From: Alnus glutinosa
Taxonomy: Eukaryota > Streptophyta > Magnoliopsida > Fagales > Betulaceae
Direction of reading: 5' to 3'
NCBI RefSeq assembly: GCF_958979055.1
Contig: NC_084889.1
Span: 3,612,761-3,676,760, forward strand
Length of the DNA: 64,000 nt
Each line of letters begins with the position of its first letter. Position 1 is the first letter of the stretch. The position numbers and the translations under genes are program-made. This document shows, piece by piece, positions 45,496 to 56,335 of this stretch. Below the pieces are notes generated by a model that was given only the letters and a program-made list of their open reading frames with translations, had not been told where the DNA came from and did no database searches.

Positions 45496-45509
45496 GAGTG
45501 TTAACAGAT

Positions 45510-45723
45510 AGGTTTGCCACCTGTCCATCGCTCGATCTTCAAATGGAAAAATACCTTGATATGCTACTAAGTTTCTCAAAATCGTCTCATGATCATTAGT
45601 CAATAGCAATGGTTGGGATAGTCCCATTTGCGGATTTTGAGAGTTCATGAGTCATGAATCACAGAAAGGATATATTGTAATTTCCTCGACCAATGGCGGT
45701 CTGCTGATGTTATTGTTTGACAT
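45510..45723 (-). pseudogene. DUF247 (UPF0481)-like relic, unit 4, central part
   Basis: The minus strand encodes LSQPLLLTNDHETILRNLVA, then a frame joined to unrelated residues after a deletion. It is a shorter and more decayed version of the unit 1 relic. Confidence 0.45.
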
Positions 45724-45786
45724 TGAGCACTCATTTTTCTAGCTTAACAAGGTTATAATCTAATCTACTTTGAAAAATCTAGGTTG

Positions 45787-46113
45787 TGTTAAATAATAAA
45801 CTTAATTTTAATAATATTTATTTGAATCTTTTGTTATTCTTATAAGTTACTAAGTGACTTGAAGAGGTTGTGTCTTTTGGGTTTTCAAGAGTTATTTTAC
45901 ATAGTAGTTATATGAGAGTTATATGAGATGTAAATGAATGAAGTAAATGTGAAGAAGTTAGAAAGGTCATTTGTATCCTATAGATACCCATGTAAGCAAG
46001 TTATTTTTAATCAAGTTGAATGAAAGAATAGAAAGCCCTCTATCAATTTATTGTCTCTCTTCCTTTTCATTCTCTCTCTTAGTGTGTGTGTGTGTGGTTT
46101 CCAATTTCCAACA
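45787..46113 (+). repeat. 5' LTR of Copia element
   Basis: It starts TGTTAAATAATAAAC and ends TTTCCAACA. It is preceded by the target duplicate GGTTG (45782-45786) and followed by the primer-binding site. The TATA-like box is changed to TATAGATA here, whereas the 3' LTR has TATAAATA. Confidence 0.9.
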
Positions 46114-46149
46114 AACTGGTATCAGAGCACAGCTTATTGATCATAGAGA

Positions 46150-47126
46150 AATAGCCAATTCAACCTTTCCATTTCAATTCCCTCACCTTTCCAAATACAA
46201 TTTTGATAATTGGTGCATTCGTATGAAGGCATTGCTTGGATCGCAAGATACTTGGGATATTGTAGAAAAAGGCTATGGTGAGCCTAGTGACGAAGTTCCT
46301 TTGAGTCCTAATCAAAGAGAGGCTTTGCAGAAACTTCGAAAGAATGATCAACAAGCTCTCACCCTTATTTATCAATGTTTGGATGAAGCTATGTTCAAGA
46401 ATGTGGCAAATTCAACCACCTTCAAGCAAGCATGGGAGATTCTCCTAAACTCTTACCAAGGAGTTGATAAAGTAAAGAAAGTTCGCCTTCAAACATTAAG
46501 AGGCAAATTTTAAGTTTTGAGAATGAAAGAATCCGAGTCGATTGCGGATTATTTTTCAAGGGTGTTGGCCATTGTAAATCAAATGAAAAGATATGAAGAA
46601 AGATTGGAGGATGTTTGAATCATTGAAAAGATCATTCGTTCTTTGCAACAAAGATTTGCCTACATCGTTATCACTATTGAAGAGTTAGAAGATTTAGAAA
46701 CCATGAGTATTGGTCAACTCATGGGATTTCTTCAAGCCCATGAAGAAATGCTCAACAAGAAGAAAGAAGAGTCATTGGAACAAGTTTTTGCCACAAAGAT
46801 TTCTTTCAAAGATAAGGACGAAGAAAAAGAAATGAGTTAAAAAGGACAATGGCGTGGACGTGGACGAGGAAAAGGAAGAGACAGACGTAATAATTTCAGT
46901 TACGTACGAAGAGAGATGTCAAGCATCAAAAGGACGAGAAAGAGGAAATAGCTTAAAACGATTTGGAAGAAGGTATGATAAATCTCAAGTTAAATGTTAT
47001 AATTGCCAAAAATATGGTCATTGTACTTGGGAGTGTAAAAGCCACACTAACAATGTTGAAGATAAAGTAAATTATACTGAAAATGAGGAAGCAAAGTCCA
47101 CTTTGTTGCTAGTTATAACAGAGTAG
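46150..47126 (+). pseudogene. Copia gag (broken)
   Basis: The frame encodes the UBN2-type capsid region ([20 protein letters not shown], then [15 protein letters not shown] and [12 protein letters not shown]), broken by a stop after LQTLRGKF near 46511 and another near 46618. Residues near 46990-47040 form a CCHC zinc knuckle, CYNCQKYGHCTWEC. It would package element RNA if intact. Confidence 0.85.
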
Positions 47127-47309
47127 AAAGAGGAGAGAAGAACTCGTAGAATCTTGATAACGCGGCAAGCAACTATATGTATGGAGACAAAAACCAGTTT
47201 GTGCAGCTTGATGAATTGGTGAGCGGGAATGTTACTTTTAAAGACTTGTCTAAAGTTCCAATAAAAGGGAAATGAACAATCTTAATTTGCTTAAAAAAAT
47301 GGAGAACAA

Positions 47310-47788
47310 CAATTTATTACAAATGTTTATTTTGCTCCAAGTATGAAAAGTAATATTTTTAGACTCGGACAACTCTTGGAAAAAGACTATGAAATTCATA
47401 TGAAAAATCATAGTCTTTTACTAAGAGATGACAAGAATAATTTGATAATCAAAGTTTCCATGACAAGCAATAGAATGTTTTTATTTAATATTCAAACGGA
47501 TGTGGCTAAATGTCTCGAGACTTGTTTGAAAGATTCATATTGGCTTTGACATTTGAGGTTTGGACATGAAAATTTTGGCAGATTAAAATTGTTAGCATAA
47601 AAGAAAATGGTGAATGGCTTGCCTTCCATTAATCAACCGGATCAACTTTGCGAATGATGTCTTGTTGGTAAACAATTTCAGAAAAGCTTTCCAAAAAAAA
47701 TATACTACAAGAGCAAAAATGAGCTGCTTCAACTTGTTCATGCGGATGTTTGTGGGCCAATTAAGCCATCTTCATTCTGTAAAAACCG
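47310..47788 (+). pseudogene. Copia pre-integrase and integrase start (broken)
   Basis: It encodes RLGQLLEKDYEIHMKN and HLRFGHENFGRLKLLA, the GAG-pre-integrase domain with its zinc-binding residues partly kept, then LVHADVCGPIKPSSF, which carries the first catalytic Asp. Stops and a frameshift occur near 47548, 47598 and 47657. The coding sequence is cut at 47791 by the nested element. No protease active site was recognised upstream. Confidence 0.8.
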
Positions 47789-47791
47789 TTA

Positions 47792-49978
47792 GAGCTCGTT
47801 TGGCAAATCGGTTTCTGTTTTTGTATTTGAGAATTGTTTTTGAGAACTGTTTTTAAAAAACCGCTTTCTGTTGTTTTTTCGTTAAAAAAGTGTTTGGCAA
47901 ACTGTTTTCGAAAACAGTTTTTGAAAACATAAAACAGTGCCTAAGGCGTTTGGACAATTGTTTTCAAAACAGTTTTCACTTAAGAAATTGATGCTAAATG
48001 ACAAATGACCCCCCTTCAAAACATGCTAAATGACAAATTGATGATATCATGCAATGTATAATACACTGATTGATAGTATCACACTGTTTTTTCCCCTTTG
48101 GTCTTAAAAATACCATACCCTACACATTTTCAGATTCATAACCTCAAAACTATATTGGTCTACTTGTTATCTTTATGATATGCCCCATAAAATCGAACAA
48201 AAAAAAAAAAAACTAGTGCAGAACTACTTAATGCCAAACAAACCCATCTACAATATCCAATACCCATTACGATCAGACCTAATAAGAAAAGAAAAAGAAC
48301 TTCTCCACATACAGTTAAACAGTTGTAAATGGTCAAGTTCATATACCCATTCCTGTTTCTCTGCACTATAATTTAGCTTAGCCTTTTTCAAACAATTGAG
48401 CTTCATTAGTAAGTATTAAAATGTATAGTATAGGTAGATGAAGTCAAACGTTGCTTTCTTTAACTAGTCTTTTTGTGGTCAACAACCTCAAACCACTCAC
48501 CAATTCTCATCTTACATTAACAATATATGAGCTCTTTCACATCTCTACTAATAAAAGAAATATAGAAAGGAAATCAAGGACAGAATTGAAAGTGATTAAA
48601 GAATGGAAATATAGGACATAATAGAAATATACGAGCTCCTTTTTATGGAGCACAACCCATTATATTTTCAATAGAACCTAAACTCATCAATCAAAACTAA
48701 AACCAAGTTCCATCTAAACAAAACAACAAACACCTTAAATACAAACCACCAAATGCATGGACACTTAAAATTACCTCAAAATTAAACAACACTTCAAAGA
48801 TAACTAGAAAATCAACCACAAAATTCTTTGTTCAAACTCTTCCCATTTGGTATATATAACAAAATTAAAGCTTCAAAACAGACAATAATAGAACATCCAA
48901 ATATTACAAAGAAATTTTTGGTCTACAACCTAAGCTCACAAAATTTTAGGAAATCTTGCTAAATCAACAAGTGGGTATAACCGTAAACATCAAATAATCA
49001 TTGATACATACTGACCCATTGATATTTCCTCAAACAATCGATTTATATGAAGACATTTTCCAGAGAAAAATAGAAAGAAGAAAGGAAAAATACCTTCTTC
49101 GATCTTGTGATTGGAGCCGTTTTGAGAGATGAGGCGCAAATCTTTTGTCGTCTGTAAGCAGTCATTCTCGTCAAACCCGTATCTCCTTTTTATAACACAA
49201 AACCCACAAACTAATTACTGAAGAACAAGAACAAGGTTGGTGGAGTTAGTTGGGAGAGAATGAAACAAAATTGAATGCCAAAATCATTTAGGTTAACAAA
49301 ATTGAATGAAGCGTTGATGATGATGCGATGGGCAAATGGGGGAAAATAAAAATCACTTACCAACTGGTGCCGTAGCCTTGTGATTTCTATGATGCTCCTA
49401 GCCCAGGAGCTCAGCGATGCTCGTAGACCTGCCAAACAACAACAACTCACATAGACGTGGGATGCGATGGGAAGCCTGACGAGGAATTGAAGTGGAAATG
49501 GAGTAGATGCAGGAATTAAAGAGGTTTGTTGATGGAGAGATGCGTTGATGATGATGGCTTTTTAGAAGGGATGGTGGAAGGAGTAATGGCTCTGCAGGAA
49601 TGGAAGTGAAAGGATGCGTTGATGGTCTCTGCAGAAGGGAAGGTGGAAGGAGTAATGGCTCATTGGCTTGCGTGTGAAAAAAATGAGTGAAAATAAAATG
49701 AGATCTGTTCCACGTGATTCGAACCGAGGATGGGTTACTGTGCACTTAAAACCAAAACAAATTGAGACCCGTTCCGCGCATGTTTTCGATACTGTAGCAG
49801 AGATTGGTTTTAAGGAAACAAGTTAGACCTGTTTCCTTAAAACGTGTTTCAACCCAAATATGTTTTCATCCTGTTTGTTTTAAAAACAAGTTGCCAAACG
49901 CACGCTTTTTGTTTTGAAACACGATTTCCTGTTTTGGAAACAAAAAACTGTTTCCAAAACAGGCTGCCAAACGGGCTC
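47792..49978. mobile_element. PIF/Harbinger-like element nested in Copia
   Basis: The ends are GAGCTCGTTTGGCA and, inverted, TGCCAAACGGGCTC, flanked by TTA at 47789-47791 and 49979-49981. Removing it together with one TTA rejoins the Copia integrase codons in frame (CGT TAC TTT). The subterminal regions are rich in GTTTTTGAAAAC/GTTTTC repeats. The 2.2-kb interior has no recognisable transposase or Myb-like partner. Minus-strand frames at 49211-49745 are proline- and serine-rich with an internal repeat (EPLLLPPSLL twice) and are unrecognised. Confidence 0.85.
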
Positions 49979-50400
49979 TTACTTTCTCATTTTCATTGAT
50001 GACTTTAGTAGAAAAACTTTGGTCTATTTTTTAAAGGAAAAATCTCAAGTGTTTGAAGTTTTCAAAAAATTCAAAGTCTTTGTAGAAAAACAAAGTGGTT
50101 ATTGTATTAAATCATTAAGATCCGATAGAAGAGGCGAATTCACATCTAATGAATTTAAAGAATTTTGTGAAGCAAATGGAATTCGTCGTCATTTAACGGT
50201 TCTGAGATCGCCACAACAAAATGGTGTTGTTGAAAGAAAGAATATGACAATTCTCAACATGGCTCGAAGCATGTTAAAGGTAAAGAGAATGCCTAAAGAA
50301 TTTTGGGCAGAAGATGTTGATTGTGTTATATATTTATCAAACTGTTGTCTTACAAAAAGCCTATGGAACAAAACACCACAAGAAGTATGAAATGGAAGAA
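49979..50400 (+). pseudogene. Copia integrase core (second part)
   Basis: It encodes FLIFIDDFSRKTLVYFLKEK, SLRSDRRGEFTSNEFKEFCE with the second catalytic Asp, and PQQNGVVERKN with the catalytic Glu. It continues the frame interrupted at 47789. It degrades after about 50390. Confidence 0.85.
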
Positions 50401-50904
50401 AGCCAAGTATTTCTCATTTGCGAGTTTTTTAAAGCATTGGCTATACACACGTACCAGATCAAGAGCGGTCGAAGCTTGATGATAAAAGCAAGAGGTACAT
50501 TTTCATTGGCTATGACTCAAGTTCTAAAGGTTACAAGCTTTCCAATCCAAATTCCTGAAAAATTGTAATTAGTAGAGATGTAAAATTTGATGAAGAAGAC
50601 TTTTGGGATTGGAGCACTCAAAAGGAAGAAAAATATGATTTCTTTCATTTTCTTGAAAAAAAAAAAGAAGAGCCAAGAAACGAAGAGTTCACTACACCTT
50701 CTTCATCACCAACAAATTTTAGTACATCGTCGTCATCGCATCTTCGAGAGGAAGTTCTAGTGAAATGCCACTACACATGAGAAGTCTCTAAGAACTCTAT
50801 GAGATAATAGAGAATTTAAATGATGATCTAACTCTCTATTGTTATTTTATGGATTGTGAACCAATAAATTTTGAAGAAGTGGTGAAAGATGAAAAATGAA
50901 GAAA
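50401..50904. pseudogene. Copia integrase tail to RT linker (decayed)
   Basis: The sequence is serine- and acidic-rich and corresponds to the integrase C-terminal extension, with stops and shifts. KARGTFSLAMTQVLKVTSF-like residues near 50490-50540 are the remnant of the conserved K-x-F-I-G-Y segment in another frame. Confidence 0.5.
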
Positions 50905-51271
50905 TACCATGGATGAGGAAATCAAAACAATTGAAAAGAACAACATATGGGAGTTGACAACTATTCCAAAAGAACAAAAATCCATTGGAGTGAAGTGGAT
51001 GTTCAAGGCAAAGAAGAATGTTAAAGGAGAAATCGAGAGATACAAAGCAAGGTTGGTTGTTAAGGGTTATAGTCAACGACCCGGCATTGATTATGGTGAA
51101 GTTTTTGATCCAGTATTTCATGATTGTAGCAAACACATCGACACAAGATATCATTTTATTAGAGAGTGTATTGTCAAAAAGGAGGTACAACTCAAGTTTG
51201 TGAAGATTCATGATCAAGTTGCGGATATTTTTACAAAGCTTCTAAAGAATGAGATTTTTAGCAAGTTATGA
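50905..51271 (+). pseudogene. Copia RT/RNase H with internal deletion
   Basis: The frame starts with RT N-terminal residues (NNIWELTTIPKEQKSIGVKW, ARLVVKGYSQRPGIDYGEVF) and jumps at FDPV to RNase H C-terminal residues (FHDCSKHIDTRYHFIREC, then HDQVADIFTKLL). The RT catalytic YVDD region and most of RNase H are absent. Reverse transcription by this copy is impossible. Confidence 0.85.
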
Positions 51272-51312
51272 GCATTACTTGGAGTCACTTGAAATTAAGT
51301 TTAAAAGGGGGT

Positions 51313-51625
51313 GTTGAATAATAAACTTAATTTTAATAATATTTATTTGAGTCTTTTGTTATTCTTGTAAGTTGCTAAGTGACTTGAAGAGGTTGTGTCC
51401 TTTGGGCTTTCAAGAGTTATTTTACATGGGAGTTACATGAGATGTAAATGAATGAAGTAAATCTAAAGAAGTTTGAAAGGTCATTTGTATCCTATAAATA
51501 CCCATGTAAGCAAGTTATTTTTAATTAATTAAGTTGAATGAAAAAATACAAAGTCCTCTATTAATTTATTGTCTCTCTTCCTTTTCATTCTCTCTCTTAG
51601 TATGTGCGGTTTCTAATTTCCAACA
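51313..51625 (+). repeat. 3' LTR of Copia element
   Basis: It starts TGTTGAATAATAAAC after the purine tract AAAAGGGGG and ends TTTCCAACA, followed by GGTTG. It keeps TATAAATA at 51493-51500. It differs from the 5' LTR by substitutions and a gap of about 12 bp. Confidence 0.9.
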
Positions 51626-51659
51626 GGTTGCTTTTATGATTGTAAATCGGGGAAGGTTA

Positions 51660-51957
51660 TAATAGGCCTTGTTTGGCAAAGGCATGCCTGGACTGAGTAG
51701 TACTTAAATGCTATTCATGTACTTTTTCTCACTTTTTCATATTTTCCAATAACAATTAATATCAAAACATTCTCATTTTTTTTATTTTTTATATCACATC
51801 AATAATTTTTTATTACTATTCAAATAAAAAAATTCACTGTAATACAAACTTTTTTCATTTTTCTATACAATTTTTTATTTTATTTTATATCACATCATCA
51901 CTTATCATCACTTTTTATTAATTTTAAAATTAACAACCTCCTATTTTTTTAAGCCCA
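51660..51957. mobile_element. MITE-like insertion in unit 4
   Basis: Compared with units 1-3, extra DNA splits GAAGGTTA from CAGTCTTA here. It starts near AGGCCTTGTTTGGCAAAGGC, a PIF/Harbinger-like end. The right end is not resolved. The interior is AT-rich and similar in style to 6441-6705. Confidence 0.45.
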
Positions 51958-52085
51958 CAGTCTTACCGAGGATTGCTCAAAGCGCGCAGGTAAAGCATGT
52001 GCTGGAAACGAACCTGCTTCAAGCGATGCGGATAAGGTGGGGAGACTATTTTACAATGGCCTACTTTGAAAACTGGTCCATTTTT
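51958..52085 (+). pseudogene. DUF247-like C-terminal piece, unit 4
   Basis: It encodes the KHVLETN-like and AMRIRWGDYFTMAYFENWS segment, homologous to 15889-15985. It is separated from its unit 4 central part by the Copia and MITE insertions. It is followed by a T run. Confidence 0.4.
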
Positions 52086-52281
52086 TTTTTTTTTTTTTTT
52101 TTTTTGTCTTTTCCCTTTGTGCTGTACGGTCTTTTGTGAAGCAGTTGAGGTAGCGTTGAAAAATATGTATGGAATTATTAAAGAAAGCGATGGATCGTGA
52201 TATTAACTCATTAAGTAATCAAATAAGTATTAAACGTGCATGCAAAAGTCGCAACTCAAAAACACAAAATATATCAAAATA

Positions 52282-52454
52282 GAGAAATAATCCTTACACT
52301 CATTTCTTACAACAGCCCCACAACAAGCTGACGTGGCTGGTAATATTTTATTATTTTGTTTTCATTTCTTTTTGTAAAAAAATAATAAAATATTACCAGC
52401 CACGTCAACTTGTTGTGAGACTGTTGTGAGAAATGAGTGTAGGGATCATTTCTC
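52282..52454. mobile_element. Mutator-like MITE with 9-bp TSD, unit 4
   Basis: A 173-bp palindromic element starts GAGAAATAATCCTTACACTC and ends GAGTGTAGGGATCATTTCTC, flanked by exact ATCAAAATA repeats (52273-52281 and 52455-52463). Units 1-3 have the single ATCAAAATA without insertion (near 16873, 25427 and 31919). Confidence 0.9.
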
Positions 52455-52463
52455 ATCAAAATA

Positions 52464-52919
52464 TTATTGGAATGTGTAAAAGTCACATGCAATTTAAGAA
52501 CACATAAGTATATCAAAATAGGACAGATTTTTTTTTTTCTAAATTATGCATGTCCATTTGAATGTGAGATGCATGTACATTTTTAAATAACATGAAAAGC
52601 ACATGAAAAAAAAAAAAAAAAAAAAATCAACTTTGTTCTTACTATTAAAAATACATGTAAATCTCACATGTTAATAAATAAATGATATTTTTATAAACTA
52701 GGTCAGAACTCTTCAAATTCAATTTGAAAGAAATATTTGTCCATCCAAATATTACTAACTAAAAAAAAAATGTACAAAAGTTGCGACTCAAAAACGCGCA
52801 TATATCGAAATATTAATTATTGAAAAGTGTAAAAGTCACAACTCATGAACACGGAAATATATTGAAATATTATTAGAATTAGTAAATTAGAATTAAGGAA
52901 TAATCTTAACAAATTAACC
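52464..52919. other. AT-rich spacer, unit 4
   Basis: Collinear with the end of the spacers in units 1-3, but lacking the poly(A) retroposon-like block. Near 52757 the two flanks are joined directly. It is non-coding. Confidence 0.5.
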
Positions 52920-52965
52920 CAACGAGAAAAAAATAATAATGTGGTGATAACATTTTATTGATGAG

Positions 52966-53470
52966 ATGTGCTACACTAAAAAATCATATCACTCCAATAA
53001 GTCAATTTTTTCGATCAGCAACTCGATTTTGTTGGAAAGAATAGACAAAAGTGGTTTGATGAATAATATCATGTTGACGAATAAAAAAGCTAACGAGACT
53101 ACTAGAGAGATACTCACCCTCGTTATGGGAACGAAAAATATTAATACAGCCATTAAATTATGTCTGACTCATGAATTGAAATATCTGGAAAAACAAATGA
53201 AACCTCAACTTTTTTCTTTTTCTTTTTCTTTTTTTCTGGATTTTTGGAAAGTAATGAAACCTCACTTTTATCTTTTAACAAATGCTCATCGATCTGGAGT
53301 CACCTTGTGGCTGTGTTTTGCCCATGCAAGTTGGTCTGCGCCTTAGTGTTGCTCTGTACACCGTACCTTCTTCCCATTGGTTTCAGAACTGGCAAAACAA
53401 AGCAAGTTCGCATTATTAGAGCCAATGCTGCTAGTCAACAACCAGAGAAGACTGTTGTTCCTTACTGACT
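52966..53470 (+). other. unrecognised open frame(s) upstream of gene 5
   Basis: A 126-codon frame at 52966-53346 encodes an N-terminal half of ordinary composition (DKSGLMNNIMLTNKKANETT, REILTLVMGTKNINTAIKLC) and then a phenylalanine-rich simple stretch. A second frame at 53380-53468 reads GKTKQVRIIRANAASQQPEK. They lie in different frames and could be pieces of one or two captured exons. No domain is recognised, there is no homologue in the other units, and no promoter is evident. Confidence 0.3.
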
Positions 53471-53559
53471 TTTCAGAGATTCCGGCACAAACAAGTTGTT
53501 CTACAAGCTTCTCCTACTTGGATGACTACGAAGTATTATATGTACACTATCCTGTTATG

Positions 53560-53784
53560 TATTAACACGTACTACTGATCAGTTTCTTACCTCTCTCTCC
53601 ATCTCTAACGATTTTCAACTGTGAATTTAATAAATTTATTGAGCCAGTAGTCAAGACCACGTGGTCTTAGCAAATCTTGAAACGAAGAGGCACACCGTAC
53701 ATTTGACATCGAGTATATATATACAAGGGACTGTGTGCAATAGAACCATATCCCTTCTCTCAAAACCTCTATACAGATCGAAGT
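53560..53784 (+). promoter_or_regulatory. promoter region of CYP82 gene 5
   Basis: It contains a 16-bp perfect palindrome AAGACCACGTGGTCTT (53653-53668) with a CACGTG G-box core, and a TATA-like TATATATATA at about 53714-53723, about 60 bp before the ATG. Only the last part resembles the promoters of genes 1-4, so regulation is probably different. Confidence 0.5.
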
Positions 53785-56297
53785 ATGCTATTTCCTCACA
53801 CATCTTCCACAACTTTCATGGCCACTATCCTTGCCTTTTTTCTCTTCCTCTCCTTTCTATTATGGATATTAAGAAGAGGCCAAATAACTGCTCGTAAAAC
53901 AAAACTTCCACCAGAAGCTGGTGGAGCGTGGCCTTTCATTGGCCACCTCCACCAATTGGGAGGGACAAAACCAACCCATATAACATTAGGTAACATGGCC
54001 GATAAGTATGGATCAATCTTCACTATCCGGCTGGGCGTTCATCGTGCTCTGATAGTGAGCAGTTGGGAGATAGCTAAAGAGTGCTTTACCACTAATGACA
54101 AAGCCTTTGCCAGCCGTCCAAAAGCTACAGCTTCAGAAATCATGGGCTACAATTATGCCTTGTTTGTGCTTAGTCCTTATGGTCCTTACTGGCGCCAAGT
54201 GCGTAAAATAGCCACCGTCGAGGTTCTCTCAAACCACCGCCTTGAGATTGTCAGAGACATCCGAGAGTCTGAAGTAAATACATCTATGAAAGAGATATAT
54301 GAGCTCTGGGTCAAGAACAACAACATGTTGGTAGAGATGAAGAGATGGTTTGGGTCCATAACCCAAAATATCTTATTGAGGATGGTTGTAGGGAAGCGAT
54401 TTGGTGGGACTGCAATCAAGGAGGAGAATGAAGCTAACGATCAGTGCCAGAAGGTATTAAGAGCTTTCACTGAGTTGAGTAGTACGTCTGTGGTAGCAGA
54501 CGCGCTTCCTTACCTAAGGTGGTTGGACTTGGGAGGGTACGAGAGGGCCATGAAGCGAACTGCAAAAGAATTTGATGTTGTGGTTGAAGGTTGGTTAGAA
54601 GAACATAAGCAAAGGAAGGTTTCCGGTGAGGCAAAGGGACACAAAGATTTCATGGATGTGATGTTGTCTGTTCCTGACGACGAAAACAACTCCCATTATG
54701 ATGCTGATACAATCACTAAAGCTACATGCCTGGTAAGCTTTTGATATGCCGAGTAATAATGTAGAAATTTTTTTTAATTTATCGAAAAGGAAGTTTTTTT
54801 CTTTTTAAAGATGATTTTATAGAAAAGGGCGTAGTTCATCAAGCCACTGCCACATTTTTCAGAACACCACCAAAGGTTGTTGGACCTCCTCCTAAGGTAG
54901 TCAAAAGTCGCCGGCTATTTTCTGTTGTCCTCTTTAATTTTTCATACAAGTCAAACGCTAAAAAATATTTTTAAAGAAATTATTTTTAAAAAAAATGTAA
55001 TTTTGTTAAAAAAATTTGCCTACCCAAAAAAAAAAAAAAAAAAAAACATGTTACTTAGAAAAATAAACAGAGCCTAAAATCAAATGTTGTACGAAACGAC
55101 CAAAATTTTCACGTTGCCGCCGTTACTTCGTTCTTGTTTATTTCCTAGCTTGCCCCATAACTGACTTGGGAGCACATTTTAAAACATTAGGATTTTTTTT
55201 TTTTTTTTAGTTATATATTCTTAGTGAAAAATGTTAGATTTACAACACCAATACAACAATTATACAACAATCCCTCACATGAGGGTGGATCCCACATACT
55301 GGGGCTCACCCTCATATAAGGAGTTGTTGTGCAGTTTTTGTATTGGTGTTGTACAAGAATCAAATCCCATTCTTATTAAGAGTAATGTTTCTTGCATAAC
55401 GATCTTACACAACTTTTGCACAACTCTAACTACTTTTTTTTTTATGATCAACCAATAGATTTGTTTTCTTACATGTGGGTCATAAATATTTAATGGTTGA
55501 TCTTAAAAAAAAGGTTATTAGAATTATGTAAAAATTGTGCAAGAAACATTACTCTCTTATTATTACTTACCAGGCATTTAATTTTGATGCTTTTGAAACA
55601 TGAGTTACCTCGATCGAGCTTTTTAGCCTGACCATCTAACGCTTCAACTTTGGTGCTTTTGCAGTCCCTTATCGTAGCAGGCGCAGATACAACGTCAACA
55701 ACATTGACATGGGCTCTCTCTCTACTTCTTAACAATCGGAAAGCCTTAAAGAAAGCACAACAAGAGGTAGATATACAGATTGGAAAGGAGAAGCAAGTAA
55801 AGGAATCAGACATAAAAAACTTGGTCTATCTCCAAGCTATCCTCAAAGAAACATTGCGTTTGTACCCTGCTGGACCACTCTCTATCCCGCACGAGTCCAT
55901 GGAAGACTGCACCTTGGCTGGTTACCACGTTCCAGCAGGCACGCAGCTCCTTGTTGATTTTTCAAAGATTCATCGAGACCCACATGTGTGGTCTGATCCT
56001 AATGAATTTCAGCCAGAAAGATTCCTTACAACCCATAAAGGTGTTGATGTTAGGGGCCAGCACTTCGAATTGATTCCATTTGGCTCCGGTAGAAGAGTGT
56101 GCCCAGGAATTTCATTAGCATTGCAAGTTATGCAAATCACCCTCGCCACTTTGTTGCACGCTTTTGAAATCACAACCCCGTCAAATGAGCCGGTGGACAT
56201 GACTGAGAAAGTCGGACTCACCAACATGAAAGCTACACCACTCGAAGTCCATCTCACTCCACGATTTCCTCCTCAAGTATATGCATGGGTGGATTAG
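53785..56297 (+). CDS. CYP82-type cytochrome P450, gene 5 (divergent)
   Basis: Exon 1 is 53785-54732, the intron 54733-55664 (932 bp, with two palindromic elements) and exon 2 is 55665-56297, giving 526 aa. It is an ER-anchored P450. The anchor, [10 protein letters not shown] hinge, I-helix AGADTTSTT (canonical double Thr, where genes 1-4 have AGADTIATT), KETLR as ExxR, FQPERF and [10 protein letters not shown] with haem Cys462 are intact. It differs from genes 1-4 at many sites, mainly around residues 190-230 and in the haem loop, where it has the more typical CYP82 residues. It is probably closest to the ancestral function and the best-supported active enzyme in the window. The substrate is unknown. 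Confidence 0.95.
55237..55361. mobile_element. MITE in intron of gene 5
   Basis: Inverted arms TACAACACCAATACAA and TTGTATTGGTGTTGTA enclose a palindromic core (CCCTCACATGAGGGTGG with CCTCATATAAGG). It is about 125 bp. The target duplication is not clear. Confidence 0.6.
55380..55554. mobile_element. second MITE in intron of gene 5
   Basis: The ends are GAGTAATGTTTCTTGCA and, inverted, TGCAAGAAACATTACTC. Flanks TCTTATTAA and TCTTATTAT match at 8 of 9 bases, suggesting a Mutator-type 9-bp target duplication. The GAGTAATG start resembles the element at 34301. Confidence 0.75.
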
Positions 56298-56335
56298 ATA
56301 TTTGATAACTAAAATTAGAACTATACTGTTTCGAT

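Larger units (their letters stand above)
45787..51625 (+). mobile_element. Copia LTR retrotransposon, complete but defective
   Basis: Two LTRs of 327 and 313 bp, a tRNA-Met primer site TGGTATCAGAGC at 46117-46128, a purine tract at 51303-51312 and exact 5-bp target repeats GGTTG (45782-45786 and 51626-51630) define the element. The uninterrupted paralogous site is at about 30990 (AATCCGGGTTACTTTT). The internal order is gag, pre-integrase, integrase, RT, RNase H, as in Ty1/Copia. Several stops, a nested DNA element at 47792-49978 and a large RT deletion make it non-autonomous. The LTRs differ at many positions, so the insertion is not recent. Confidence 0.93.
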
